A stretch of DNA of 64,000 nucleotides, from positions 1-64,000 of the forward strand of contig MUGG01000018.1 in the NCBI GenBank assembly GCA_002148405.1, written 5' to 3'. Made by a program: the position numbers and the translations under genes. Positions 27,615 through 36,257 of this stretch are shown here, in pieces. The notes under the pieces are model-generated. The model was not told the origin of the DNA, did no database searches, and saw nothing but the letters and a program-made list of their open reading frames with translations. The DNA is from Alkalinema sp. CACIAM 70d (GTDB lineage: Bacteria > Cyanobacteriota > Cyanobacteriia > Leptolyngbyales > Leptolyngbyaceae). Position 1 is the first letter of the stretch; every line of letters begins with the position of its first letter.

Positions 27615-28319
27615 TTAATTTCCCTTTGGTTTAACTAAGCCATGCTCTAGGGCAAATCGAACCAATTCTGTTCGGCTATTTGTCCCCGTCTTAGTAAACA
27701 AGCGACTGACATACTTTTCAACATTCCGCACACTGGTGTCTAATCGTCGGGCAATTTCCTTATTCATGAGCCCATCGACAACCAGTTCCAAAACACTTTG
27801 CTCTCGGGGTGTGAAATCAATGTTAATGGGTGCAGCGGTGGTCTGTAGGGTGCCTTTTTGAGTCAGAAGGGCTTTAATTTCCTTGATTTGACGGGCCAGT
27901 TCCGCTACATCGGGATTTTCGATATCTCCCGATCCGGCTTGGGCAGCTTTTTGGCGAGCCAAAATATTTTTGACGATCGCCACAAGTTCATCAGGATCAA
28001 AAGGCTTCGGTAGGTAGGCATCACAGCCCGCATCGTAGCCCTGGATGCGATCGTTGGTCATGCCCCGCGCTGTCAGGAAAATCACAGGCAAGGACTGGAA
28101 GCGCGGATCATCTCGCAAGCGTTTCAGCAGTTGGTACCCATCCACTTGGGGCATCATGATGTCGCTAATCACCAAATCCGGCAGAATCCGCTGAGCGACT
28201 TCCCAGCCTTCATCGCCATTGGTTGCCGTATGAACGGTAAAGCCACTGTCTTCTAGGTAGGCTTGAACGGCTTCCCGTAGCCCCGGTTCATCGTCTACCA
28301 ATAGAAGTTGCTCTGCCAT
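27615..28319 (-). CDS. NarL/LuxR-type response regulator (Rre1/Ycf29-like)
   Basis: 234 residues; ATG 28319 has GGGAGAGGGA upstream. Receiver domain (1-120) with LLLVDDEPG, phosphoacceptor Asp in LVISDIMMPQVDGYQ (about 53), LTARGMTNDRIQGYDAGCDAYLPKPFDPDEL. A linker leads to a LuxR/GerE HTH (about 168-232, FTPREQSVLELVVDGLMNKEIARRL). The CDAYLPKPFDPDELVAIV stretch and AYLEDSGF fit the cyanobacterial Rre1 group (homologous to plastid Ycf29), which governs chaperone and stress genes with Hik2/Hik34-type kinases (established for that family). Assignment to Rre1 rests on remembered similarity only. No kinase gene is adjacent. Confidence 0.88.
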   Translation of the reverse strand: MAEQLLLVDDEPGLREAVQAYLEDSGFTVHTATNGDEGWEVAQRILPDLVISDIMMPQVDGYQLLKRLRDDPRFQSLPVIFLTARGMTNDRIQGYDAGCDAYLPKPFDPDELVAIVKNILARQKAAQAGSGDIENPDVAELARQIKEIKALLTQKGTLQTTAAPINIDFTPREQSVLELVVDGLMNKEIARRLDTSVRNVEKYVSRLFTKTGTNSRTELVRFALEHGLVKPKGN

Positions 28320-28389
28320 GATGATCCCTCTCCCTGTTCAGTGCTTCTTAATTTCTTAATGTACTTGAGTTCTACAACGGTTGACGACT

Positions 28390-28851
28390 TTACCGTCCAT
28401 CTGGGGCATGGCTGCGGCGAACCTCTAACCATTCCTGGAGGATCAACGCGGCGGCTTTACGATCGATTAAGCCCTTATTCCGCGAGGGTTGAATATTTTC
28501 CGCTTGCAGCAACTGTTCTGCGGCAAAACTGGTTAACCGTTCATCCACCCATTCAATCGGCAGATTCAGCGCCTTAGACAGCGCTTTAGCAAATTTTTGG
28601 GTTTGTTTGGCTTGAGCCCCGATCGTCCCATCCATTTGGTAAGGCAAACCAACCACTAACACTTGAACCGATCGTTCCTGGACTAAAGCTTGCAAAATTC
28701 TGACCACATAGTCAAAAGATTTGCGTTCGATCGTCATCAAGCCCGTTGCCGCCATCCCCAAACCATCGCATCCCGCAACGCCAATCCGCTTTTTACCCAC
28801 GTCCAAACCGAGGGCGGAAATTTTGTTCAAAACCTCTGATCCCACCTGCAT
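28390..28851 (-). CDS. ruvX: RNase H-fold Holliday junction resolvase / pre-16S rRNA nuclease YqgF
   Basis: 153 residues from ATG 28851, chosen because AGGAAGAGG precedes it; a frame to 28887 overlaps the upstream gene. YqgF fold motifs: ALGLDVGKKRIGVAGCD (first catalytic Asp), VVGLPYQMDGTIG, WVDERLTSFAAEQLL (catalytic Glu) and NKGLIDRKAAALILQEWL (final Asp). The family trims the 16S rRNA 5' end and has been proposed to resolve Holliday junctions. Its start is 10 bp downstream of the preceding GNAT gene's stop, whose TAG lies within the ribosome-binding region, so the two are tightly coupled. Confidence 0.93.
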   Translation of the reverse strand: MQVGSEVLNKISALGLDVGKKRIGVAGCDGLGMAATGLMTIERKSFDYVVRILQALVQERSVQVLVVGLPYQMDGTIGAQAKQTQKFAKALSKALNLPIEWVDERLTSFAAEQLLQAENIQPSRNKGLIDRKAAALILQEWLEVRRSHAPDGR

Positions 28852-28861
28852 CAACCTCTTC

Positions 28862-30184
28862 CTAACAGCAGGGATCGCCGTGATCATGGGGCGGGAAAAA
28901 GTCTTGGGTTTGACTCTCAGCCGTTGTGGAAGCGTCCTTGGCGGGGCGATGCTCCTTGACTGACCAATGGTTAGGCCGCTTCGCTTCGATCGTAATGCGT
29001 CCAGGAACGGGCTTGCGCACAGGTTGCAAGCCAGGAATTACATCGGCCAACTGAAGCCCTTCCAACGCCGGAGCCTGCCGAGTTTCCCGCAGCTTGTGCC
29101 ACACGGAGCGAGACATAAGTAACGTATGGGCAATCCGCTCTGCTCCAATGCGCTCTAGGTACGCTTCCCGCTCAGGATGGTAATCCGCCGATAGAATTTC
29201 TAAGTTCTGGGAGGGCACCTCTTGGACAATCCGTGCCATTTGAGCCATTACTTCGGGATAGAGCCAGGTATAGGCTGGATGCACCGTTAACTGGGCAGTG
29301 TGGGAACGGGAGCCATCTCGGCACAGTTGCAGTTGGAAGTAGGCGATCGCGACTTTGCGCTGGGGTTCAAAGACATAGCCGCTAATGGCTTCAGTATTGG
29401 TTACCCACTGCTGGATTAACCGCACCAGAGATCCTAATAAGCTGGTTTTGAAGTCTTGGGGATGGCGATCGAACACTTGGCGCACCAAGGGCGGCATCGC
29501 CATATTATCCAACTGGTAAAGCAAATGAGCATCAGCGTTGCTCACGGGCAAAAGATTGGGTAAATCAGGCTCTCGCTCTGCCAATTCCTGGAGTTGGGTG
29601 GCTGAAATTTGCCAATAGGTCACTTGGGCCACGGGCTGAAAACCATTGTGGCGGTAGAGACTCAGCCCCAACTCATCATTAACGTCCAGTTCTAGAATCC
29701 AAGTCCGTGCTTGCAGAATCGTTTCAAAGCAATAGCGCAGCAGCAGGGAACCCACTTCATTGCGGGTCAGCACTGCACTGCTAGAGACGGTCGGGGAGAC
29801 TGTGCTGGTTTCCTCAGCCTTTTGGTTCACCGTCTCAGAACTGCTGCGATCGGCGGACTGAACGATCGTAGACTCCATCGCCACCCGATCGACGCGCCAG
29901 GTTGTCCCAGCATGGTTAAAAGGTGAGACCTTAATGATTCCTTTCACCCGTTGCTCGACCTCTGCCACATAGGCCGACAGTGCGTGGCGCAGCGGATTGG
30001 GGAACCAACTCAGAAATTTGAGCAGGCCATACCATCGACTTAGTGAAATGGTTTGTCCCCGCACCATAGAGGCAGCAGGATCTAACTCGTCATGCTCTTG
30101 CATTAACCGATCGACGGTATCTACGTCACGGTAGTGCAGGGGACGGATGGACAGGTTGGGTGTCTGCCGAAAAGCTCGCATCAT
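28862..30184 (-). CDS. GNAT-domain protein, cyanobacterial family
   Basis: 440 residues from ATG 30184 (a second ATG follows at once). The start avoids overlap with the upstream gene, and TAGGAT lies about 9 bases before it. It has an N-terminal GNAT-like region (SIRPLHYRDVDTVDRLMQEHD), a Ser/Thr-rich insertion (about 105-145), a segment LDVNDELGLSLYRHNGFQPVAQVTYW that is the C-terminal GNAT signature, and a second half (about 220-380) that could be a further degenerate GNAT unit. The tail is charged and His/Pro-rich. Substrate unknown. It lies between an F420-ligase-like gene and ruvX on the minus strand. Confidence 0.75.
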   Translation of the reverse strand: MMRAFRQTPNLSIRPLHYRDVDTVDRLMQEHDELDPAASMVRGQTISLSRWYGLLKFLSWFPNPLRHALSAYVAEVEQRVKGIIKVSPFNHAGTTWRVDRVAMESTIVQSADRSSSETVNQKAEETSTVSPTVSSSAVLTRNEVGSLLLRYCFETILQARTWILELDVNDELGLSLYRHNGFQPVAQVTYWQISATQLQELAEREPDLPNLLPVSNADAHLLYQLDNMAMPPLVRQVFDRHPQDFKTSLLGSLVRLIQQWVTNTEAISGYVFEPQRKVAIAYFQLQLCRDGSRSHTAQLTVHPAYTWLYPEVMAQMARIVQEVPSQNLEILSADYHPEREAYLERIGAERIAHTLLMSRSVWHKLRETRQAPALEGLQLADVIPGLQPVRKPVPGRITIEAKRPNHWSVKEHRPAKDASTTAESQTQDFFPPHDHGDPCC

Positions 30185-30203
30185 GGGAAGCCATCCTAGA
30201 TCC

Positions 30204-31430
30204 TTAGGGTGAGGGAGTGGGTGCTGGCACAGCACGACCGGAAGTCGCGGCGGTCGGACGGATCAAAACCAAGGGGGTTTGCTCATTGGCGTTACCTGCC
30301 GGGTTGGTAATCAACGCCTGGGTGAGAAATTTTTCAGATACGTCCGAAGTCGATGCTAATATCTTAACCCGCCGTAAATCATTCACGTCTACCACGGCGG
30401 CGGAAAGCCCAGTTTCCCGTTGAATACGATCGCACAAGCCCTGCGGATCGGCGGGGCCAAGAACGACAAATTTATCGTAGGGCGGAATTGTACCCGTCAC
30501 ATCATCAATCAAATTGGCCTGTTCTCCAGCTAAACGGTAGAACATTCCATCAACATGGAGCGGTTTGGAAATCGATCGCGGCAGCAATTTGAATGGAATG
30601 CTGACCACAAAGGCAAAGAAGACGCGGGGGGCTCCAGCAATGTCAATCAAGGTTTGCAACCCACAGGCTGTTGCCAAACTGGATGTGCGATCGAACATGT
30701 AGCACAAGCGCTTGGCTAACCAACCGGGTTGAATTTCGGTGTAGTGACGGTAGCGCCCCTGCATGATGGCAACAGGCGACTCGCCCAAGGTCACGACATC
30801 TCCCGGTTGGGCATGGGGCACCACGTAGCGTTTGACCACTTCAACCGGATCATCCAAGCTGCTGAGCAGGTGGGTTTTGACAGGTAGCAGTTCTGCATTG
30901 TCTGCCGATCGCCAATGCTTGAACCCAGTAGCGTCGGGAAATTTCAGGGGCACTACAATATGCTTGGTGCGTGGGATGCGCCCCTCGGGGCCATAGGTCA
31001 TAAAGTGAACCTTGAGCCACACAGATTGCAAGCTGGCTAAATTCTCGCCACTGATTTCCACCTGCACTTCAATCGGTTCCCGTTTACCAACCTCAACGAT
31101 GTCACTTTCCCAATAGCCATCATCGCGGGGGTCAATATCGGGAAATCGAGAGACGATCCGAGTTTTGACTTGATGATTCTCTACGGTGTCCTTGGATAGA
31201 AGCCTCGCCTCTGCCCAAATTTCCGGCACCATAACATCCAGCCGTTGGGTTTGGTTGACAAATTCCAAGTCCCCAATCAATAGGATGCGATCGGCCTCTG
31301 CAACCTCTAGCCCCCATTTGCCTGCCGTCAACTCTAAGCGATTACCAGCCCGTCGCCGATATTGGAAGTCCAGTCCGATCGCGGCCAACCCAAAAATCCC
31401 TAGAACCGCCAGAAGAAGCTTGAGAATCAC
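30204..31430 (-). CDS. Coenzyme F420-0:gamma-glutamyl ligase-like (CofE-domain) membrane protein
   Basis: 408 residues from GTG 31430, chosen because TTGAGGGAATT lies directly upstream; the alternative is a TTG at 31469. One N-terminal hydrophobic helix (LKLLLAVLGIFGLAAIGL) anchors the protein. The C-terminal part (about 200-370) resembles the F420-ligase domain: HAQPGDVVTLGESPVAIMQGRY, KRLCYMFDRTSSLATACGLQTLID, and DVTGTIPPYDKFVVLGPADP. Cyanobacteria of this type are not known to make F420 by the classic route, so the substrate is probably another acceptor (inference). It is followed by the GNAT gene. Confidence 0.75.
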   Translation of the reverse strand: MILKLLLAVLGIFGLAAIGLDFQYRRRAGNRLELTAGKWGLEVAEADRILLIGDLEFVNQTQRLDVMVPEIWAEARLLSKDTVENHQVKTRIVSRFPDIDPRDDGYWESDIVEVGKREPIEVQVEISGENLASLQSVWLKVHFMTYGPEGRIPRTKHIVVPLKFPDATGFKHWRSADNAELLPVKTHLLSSLDDPVEVVKRYVVPHAQPGDVVTLGESPVAIMQGRYRHYTEIQPGWLAKRLCYMFDRTSSLATACGLQTLIDIAGAPRVFFAFVVSIPFKLLPRSISKPLHVDGMFYRLAGEQANLIDDVTGTIPPYDKFVVLGPADPQGLCDRIQRETGLSAAVVDVNDLRRVKILASTSDVSEKFLTQALITNPAGNANEQTPLVLIRPTAATSGRAVPAPTPSP

Positions 31431-31526
31431 AATTCCCTCAACCTGCCCAATACACTTGGATAAATGCAATTAAATCAATGCAATGCCTGAAGATTATGCC
31501 TTAAAACGATGGCTTTACTTACATCG

Positions 31527-31566
31527 TTTCTGGAGTCACGTGCTTTCTGGAGTCACATGCTTTCTA
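31527..31566. repeat. 17-bp tandem repeat, 2.4 copies
   Basis: TTTCTGGAGTCAC(G/A)TGC occurs twice (31527-31543, 31544-31560), then TTTCTAG. It lies in the 160-bp gap between glucokinase and the F420-ligase-like gene. Confidence 0.88.
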
Positions 31567-31593
31567 GCGTTAGGTCGATCGCGACTAGGCCGG

Positions 31594-32634
31594 CTATAGC
31601 CGAGCTGCACACAAGGCTGCCCCAATCAAACCCACTTCAGGATTGACCACCACATGAATGGGAATTCTTTCTAATAAATGACTCATGCGGCCTTTATGGG
31701 CAAAAGCTCGTAGGAAGTGGCCGGATTGCATCAGGGGTAAAATTTTGGCGGCAATTCCTCCGGCAATATACAAGCCACCATAGGGCAATAATTTCAACGC
31801 TAAATTTCCTGCCTCGGAACCATAGGCTTCCACAAATAGTTGCAAAGCTTGCTGGCACAGACGATCGTTACCTTCTAGGGCTGCGGTGCCAATCACACTA
31901 CCGGGGTCCACTGTTTTTTCAGGCTGTCCTGCCTCTGCTTCCCACTGGCGAATCGCATTGGCAATTTCTGGCGTTTCGGTGGCGTAGTTACGATCGCGCA
32001 GGAATTGGTAAATCGACACAATGCCTTGCCCCGAGACCACCCGTTCTACGGAGATGCGATCGATGTTGAACCGATCGATTAAATAGCGCGAAAGTTGATA
32101 TTCAATCTCATTACGCGGCGCAAAATCTACATGGCCACCCTCAGAGCTAAACACCTGATAGCCCGTATCGCTGTGGATCAAAAAGCCTTGGCCTAAGCCG
32201 GTGCCTGCGCCAATGACGGCGATCGGAGCCGTACTTTCCGATTCTCCAACCTGTAAGGTACATAGGTCTTGATCCTGGAGCCCCAAGACCCCGTAGCCCA
32301 CCGCCGCGAAGTCGTTGATTAGTGACACTTTAGGGATATTCAGTTCCTCAGCCAAGCGATCGGCATCCAATAACCAGCCTAAGTTAGTGAGCTTCGACAT
32401 ATTGTTGACCACCGGCCCCGCGATCCCAAAACAGGCTTTAGTAGGTGCGAGAAGCCGACCGACCTGGGTTTGTGCTGCGTCTAGAAAAGTCGTCACAATG
32501 GGCACGAGATCGGGATATTCTCCACTGAGATATCGCATTTCATAGACGGTCTCCCAATCTGCATCCGAGACTAGATCCACTAGTCGCAGAATGGTTTTTG
32601 TCCCGCCAATATCGCCAGCCAGAAGGAGAGTCAT
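31594..32634 (-). CDS. glk: Glucokinase
   Basis: 346 residues. Phosphorylates glucose to glucose 6-phosphate with ATP. ROK/hexokinase-like fold with the phosphate-1 loop GDIGGTKT (8-15), FGIAGPV, the sugar-binding LINDFAAVGYG (about 105-115), the phosphate-2 loop GAGTGLGQGF, the SSEGGHVDFAPR segment and the adenosine loop YIAGGIAAKI (about 290). Length and motifs match bacterial Glk. Neighbours are unrelated in pathway; the gap downstream carries short repeats. Confidence 0.95.
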   Translation of the reverse strand: MTLLLAGDIGGTKTILRLVDLVSDADWETVYEMRYLSGEYPDLVPIVTTFLDAAQTQVGRLLAPTKACFGIAGPVVNNMSKLTNLGWLLDADRLAEELNIPKVSLINDFAAVGYGVLGLQDQDLCTLQVGESESTAPIAVIGAGTGLGQGFLIHSDTGYQVFSSEGGHVDFAPRNEIEYQLSRYLIDRFNIDRISVERVVSGQGIVSIYQFLRDRNYATETPEIANAIRQWEAEAGQPEKTVDPGSVIGTAALEGNDRLCQQALQLFVEAYGSEAGNLALKLLPYGGLYIAGGIAAKILPLMQSGHFLRAFAHKGRMSHLLERIPIHVVVNPEVGLIGAALCAARL

Positions 32635-32668
32635 GGAAAAGATGCCTAATGAATCGCATCGTCATTGT

Positions 32669-32700
32669 ACTAAGGCTGCAACGCACTAAGGCTGAACGGT
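32669..32700. repeat. 16-bp imperfect tandem duplication upstream of glk
   Basis: ACTAAGGCTGCAACGC is followed by ACTAAGGCTGAACGGT, 34 bp upstream of the glucokinase start. Confidence 0.7.
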
Positions 32701-32847
32701 TGCCCAAACAAATAATTTTTGCAGTGTGAAACAACTCAACAGAACCCTAGAGAGGCTGAAAAGGATAACCTGACTCCTCTTTCAGCCAGCCTCAAACTGA
32801 AGTAAAATTTTTAACTCCCAGCCTTGCTCAAAGCCATTACACGTTCT

Positions 32848-33499
32848 ATGGATCGCGCGATTTCTGACCTTCGTAAAGACTATACGTTTCAAGCGCTGAA
32901 TGAAGCGGATGTCAACCCTAATCCCTTTGAGCAATTCCGCATTTGGTTTGACCAAGCCCTAGCAGCCCAGTTGCTAGAACCCAATGCCATGACGATCGCC
33001 ACCGCCAGCCCCGATGGCATTCCCTCGGCTCGGATTGTGCTGCTGAAGGGGTTTGATGAACGGGGGTTTGTCTTTTTCACCAACTACAACAGTCACAAGG
33101 GCCAAGAACTCCAAGCCAATCCCCACGCCGCGATCGTCTTTCTTTGGCGGGAGTTGGAACGACAAGTCCGGATTCAAGGAACCGTAGAAAAGGTCGAAGC
33201 TGCCGAATCAGATGCCTATTTCCACAGTCGTCCCTTGGGCAGTCGATTAGGCGCTTGGGCTTCGGATCAAAGCGTAGTGATCCCCGATCGCGATGTCTTG
33301 GAAGATAAACTCAAGCAGCTAGAAGCTAGCTATCCAGATGGAGAAATTCCGCGCCCCGACCACTGGGAGGCTTTCGGGTTAACCAACGGTCATGGAATTT
33401 TGGCAGGGACGATCGAATCGTTTGCACGATCGTTTACGCTACCGAAAACTAGGTGACCCAGGAGACAAGATTTGGCAAATCGATCGCCTAGCTCCGTAA
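32848..33499 (+). pseudogene. pdxH: Pyridoxamine 5'-phosphate oxidase with two single-base losses near the 3' end
   Basis: From ATG 32848 the frame encodes PdxH, which makes pyridoxal 5'-phosphate with FMN: SDLRKDYTFQAL, RIVLLKGFDERGFVFFTNY (FMN site), SRPLGSRLGAWASDQS, PRPDHW. After HW the uninterrupted frame becomes [10 protein letters not shown] and stops at 33454-33456, unlike the family. Restoring one G in TGGG (near 33365) and one C in AACC (near 33382) returns the conserved end: GGFRV-N-P, then [19 protein letters not shown], then WQIDRLAP and TAA at 33497-33499, giving 217 residues. Both losses are in homopolymers 17 bp apart. Either the gene is decaying, losing the R-L-H-D FMN/PLP region, or the assembly has two base-call errors. 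Confidence 0.85.
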
Positions 33500-33514
33500 A
33501 ACATCGATGCGAAC

Positions 33515-33566
33515 GATATATGTGACCGATATATGTGTATGTGACCGATACATGCGACCGATACAA
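33515..33566. repeat. 13-bp tandem repeat GATA(T/C)ATG(T/C)GACC, 3 copies
   Basis: Three units (the middle with a 6-base internal expansion GTGTAT) plus a partial GATACAA, starting 16 bp after the restored pdxH stop codon. Confidence 0.82.
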
Positions 33567-33678
33567 TAGTGCCAAGCGTCAGTACCAAGCAGAAGCTAGT
33601 GCAAAATCTAGTCCAGCATCGTTCAGCGTATTTGCTTAGTCGCCCATCTTCTGCCCACCCTATCCGCCCCCAGCCTTC

Positions 33679-34080
33679 ATGTCCATTGATTTTGGCCCGT
33701 TTTTATTCACGATCGATCCCAATGCCATTGCGGCCACGGGATTGTGGTCGTTAGGACTCTATCTGGGATTTTCACCTGTTGCCGGATGGATAACCGATCA
33801 ACTCTCCACTTGGATGAGCTATGTCGATCGATCGCTCTACAGTTCTGCCCAGGAATACGAACGAACTCGCCCAGCCCGTGAGGCCCAAAATACCTTTTAC
33901 GGATCTTTGCTAAGCATCATTCCATTTTTTATCTTGGGTGCCCTGTGCAACTATGGGGTAGAACGTGGCCTCGGGAAGAATTGGGCAATTAGTGTGGCGC
34001 TACTCGTCTGTGTGGGCTGTGGAGTCTATGAACTAGGGCGACGAGATGGCAAGGCCGATCGGGATGATTCGGATGATTAA
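33679..34080 (+). CDS. Small membrane protein, unknown
   Basis: 133 residues. N-terminal hydrophobic stretch (about 18-36, TGLWSLGLYLGFSPVAGW), an amphipathic middle segment rich in Arg/Glu (YERTRPAREAQNTFYG), then two membrane segments (SLLSIIPFFILGALCNYG and WAISVALLVCVGCGVYELG) and a strongly acidic tail (DGKADRDDSDD). No family recognised. No clear ribosome-binding site upstream. It stands alone between pdxH and the LpxB-like gene. Confidence 0.68.
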   Translation: MSIDFGPFLFTIDPNAIAATGLWSLGLYLGFSPVAGWITDQLSTWMSYVDRSLYSSAQEYERTRPAREAQNTFYGSLLSIIPFFILGALCNYGVERGLGKNWAISVALLVCVGCGVYELGRRDGKADRDDSDD

Positions 34081-34183
34081 GTTGATCCATGCGATTCCCT
34101 ATTCATCAACGCCTTTTCTCATACCGCACTCTTTCTAATCCTGCATCTGACACTGATACAGGATCTGATGGGTCAATGCTCTA

Positions 34184-35563
34184 TTAAGTTGAACGATCCA
34201 TCTGAGACAACTCTTCTTGAACAATTTGCGCGACTTTTTTAGCCGCTCCCGGTGCGCCTCGAACTTGGCGCAGGGCTTCTCGCATCGCTTCTAACTGTTC
34301 GGGATGGGCTAGATAGTTGAGAATGCGATCGGCCACCATTTGGGGCGTCAAATGCCCGACCATCTCCGGGACAATCTCTCGCTTTGCCCAAATATTCGGC
34401 CAAGCCAGTAAGCCCAAGCGTTTAAGCGCCAGGGTATTAATGACTTTGGCAAACAGCGTACCCACCCCCGGCAAGTTAGCCAAGAGTCCTAGAATGCCAT
34501 CCCACGATCGCATCGCATCCAGTTGGTTCGTAGGCAGCACCACCAGCATCGGAATGCCCAAAGCCCCTAGCTCTGCAGTATTGGCCCCCACTGTTGTCAA
34601 GCAGAGATCGCATTGGCGTAGCAGCGAATGGTGAGGGGTTCGAGGGCCATCATCCCCCTCAGTCCACAGCTCAATCTCAACCCCCCGGTCAGTCTTCAGA
34701 TAGGAGATTTCTGGTGTAACTGACGTTTTAGGGGTAACTACTGATTTTTCAGGGGGGACTACTGATTTTTCAGAGGGGACTAAAGTGGCCGCAGCCCCGC
34801 TCACTAACTGAGCAATGGGATTTTGTGCTGGATCGGCATACTTGGCCATCGTTGCAAGATCCAATGACGGGGCAACAGGAATCACAAATCGGGTGTTTGG
34901 ATAGACCTCAGCAACTCGTTCGGCCACCGCACAAAACAAGGGAACACCTTGACTTAACTTGGCAGGCTTGGATCCTGGCAATAACCCCATGGTGGGTCGG
35001 GAGGCGATCGCAATAGGTCGATCGTTGAGTTCTACATCCGTCATAAGATCGCCCACCACCACACATTTCTGCTGCTCTGTTGGCTTGAGGTCAGCAATGA
35101 CTGAAGGTTGCATGACGGCAAAACGATCGATCCATTGCACCCACCGCACTTCCCATTCAGCGTAGACAACTGTGCGATACCCAAGCCGTTTAGCCAACAG
35201 AACCGGGAAGAGTTGATCGCCTCCCAGAAAAAGAATGACGCCGCGATCGCGCCAGTCCCAAGCATCCACCGTTTTACCCCACAGCAGAAAAGGAAAAAAG
35301 TATTCTGCCGCCTGCACCCGATCGACCTCAGGATAGCTCCGGGCAATCTCTGCCTCTCGGCCACTGGCATTGGGACAGGGTGACAGCACTACCGAAATGC
35401 GCAGTTGGTCAACAGTCTCGCCAAACTGCAATCGTAACGCTTTGACCACAGGACGCACCCAAGTGCTCAATTCCCCCGGCCCATTGGACAAAATTAGGAC
35501 ATCCCAACGATCGCCATGCTCACTGCAAGGCTGCGAGGAATGGGGGTAGATCGGATTGTGCAT
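34184..35563 (-). CDS. Lipid-A-disaccharide synthase-related protein (cyanobacterial LpxB-like family)
   Basis: 459 residues from ATG 35563 (a GTG five codons upstream is possible). The GT-B-like fold begins VLILSNGPGELSTWVRPVV, a variant of the LpxB NGxGE motif, and ends with QCDLCLTTVGANTAELGALGIPMLVVLP, the UDP-sugar-binding pattern. It matches the TIGR03492-type family known mainly from Cyanobacteria, a distant relative of LpxB; the acceptor is unknown. About residues 262-285 form an in-frame repeat of SEKSVVP/PEKSVVT/PKTSVTP encoded by 21-bp units, probably a surface loop expansion. Confidence 0.85.
   Translation of the reverse strand: MHNPIYPHSSQPCSEHGDRWDVLILSNGPGELSTWVRPVVKALRLQFGETVDQLRISVVLSPCPNASGREAEIARSYPEVDRVQAAEYFFPFLLWGKTVDAWDWRDRGVILFLGGDQLFPVLLAKRLGYRTVVYAEWEVRWVQWIDRFAVMQPSVIADLKPTEQQKCVVVGDLMTDVELNDRPIAIASRPTMGLLPGSKPAKLSQGVPLFCAVAERVAEVYPNTRFVIPVAPSLDLATMAKYADPAQNPIAQLVSGAAATLVPSEKSVVPPEKSVVTPKTSVTPEISYLKTDRGVEIELWTEGDDGPRTPHHSLLRQCDLCLTTVGANTAELGALGIPMLVVLPTNQLDAMRSWDGILGLLANLPGVGTLFAKVINTLALKRLGLLAWPNIWAKREIVPEMVGHLTPQMVADRILNYLAHPEQLEAMREALRQVRGAPGAAKKVAQIVQEELSQMDRST
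34716..34778. repeat. 21-bp tandem repeat inside the LpxB-like gene, about 3 copies
   Basis: ACTACTGATTTTTCAGGGGGG (34737-34757) is followed by a near copy (34758-34778), and a degenerate copy lies on the left (GTAACTGACGTTTTAGGGG). The unit length keeps the reading frame and adds seven residues per copy. Confidence 0.85.
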
Positions 35564-35858
35564 TTCGCTCTGCTTCACTAGGTATCTCTGTACTTTCTAT
35601 AATTTCTATCTCTGTAATTTATTAAGCGACTTATCAGTCTTTTATCCAGTGTGAAGCCAAGCCCCCCAAAAGAGAAGAAATTTGGTATTTGCTGGGCAGC
35701 ATCCATTCCTAGGAAGACCCTACACTGCAAGACCTTCAAGCCTTTGAGCCGTCCAAAACGGGATCCTAGCTCCACGATATATTAACGATCAAGCTAGAAC
35801 GATCAACCACTGCTTCGTCCATCGCGCTCACTATGGCCTCTGACGGCCCCTCATCACC

Positions 35859-36245
35859 ATGCCCTCTGACCACCATAGCGTTCTGTTGCTCTCACCACCT
35901 GCAACAGACACCCATTCCATAGAACGCTTACTCTATCACTTGGAATGCCCGGTAGCTGTCACCCATTCTGTTAGTCGAGCGATTAATGTTGCAACTACGC
36001 ATCGTCCTTGTTTACTCATTATTCAAGGCAATGCTCAACAGTGGTCGTTTAACCAGTTACGACGGCTAAGGACGATCGCTGACAAAAGTCGTATTACCCT
36101 GCTAGCCTTGGCTGATTCCCATCTCCAGAGCTGGCTTTATCAGGAAGACAATCCAGGCTTTGATGGATTTCTCGTCAATCCTGTCAGTCATGAAATTCTC
36201 CAGTCAGTGCTTTGCTCAGCAACTGCTCGTCAGTTATGTCGATAG
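35859..36245 (+). CDS. Degenerate response-regulator receiver-like protein
   Basis: 128 residues with the alternating strand-helix layout of a receiver (HHSVLLLSPPATDTHSIERLLYHLECPVAV, CLLIIQG, ITLLALADSH, FDGFLVNPVSHEILQSVL). The acidic pair is replaced by PPATD, the phosphoacceptor Asp by Gln/Gly (LLIIQGNAQQW) and the conserved Lys by Asn (FLVNPVS). It therefore should not be phosphorylated in the normal way and may be a pseudo-receiver or adaptor. Start ATG 35859 follows a weak CACCATGCC context. Directly after its stop begins a 15-bp repeat array. Confidence 0.65.
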   Translation: MPSDHHSVLLLSPPATDTHSIERLLYHLECPVAVTHSVSRAINVATTHRPCLLIIQGNAQQWSFNQLRRLRTIADKSRITLLALADSHLQSWLYQEDNPGFDGFLVNPVSHEILQSVLCSATARQLCR

Positions 36246-36257
36246 GAGAGGCCGATG

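Noticed and set aside
27515..27617. 26-codon frame after AAGGAGG near 27537
   Set aside because: The ribosome-binding site is too close to the ATG and the frame runs into the 3' end of the response regulator antisense.
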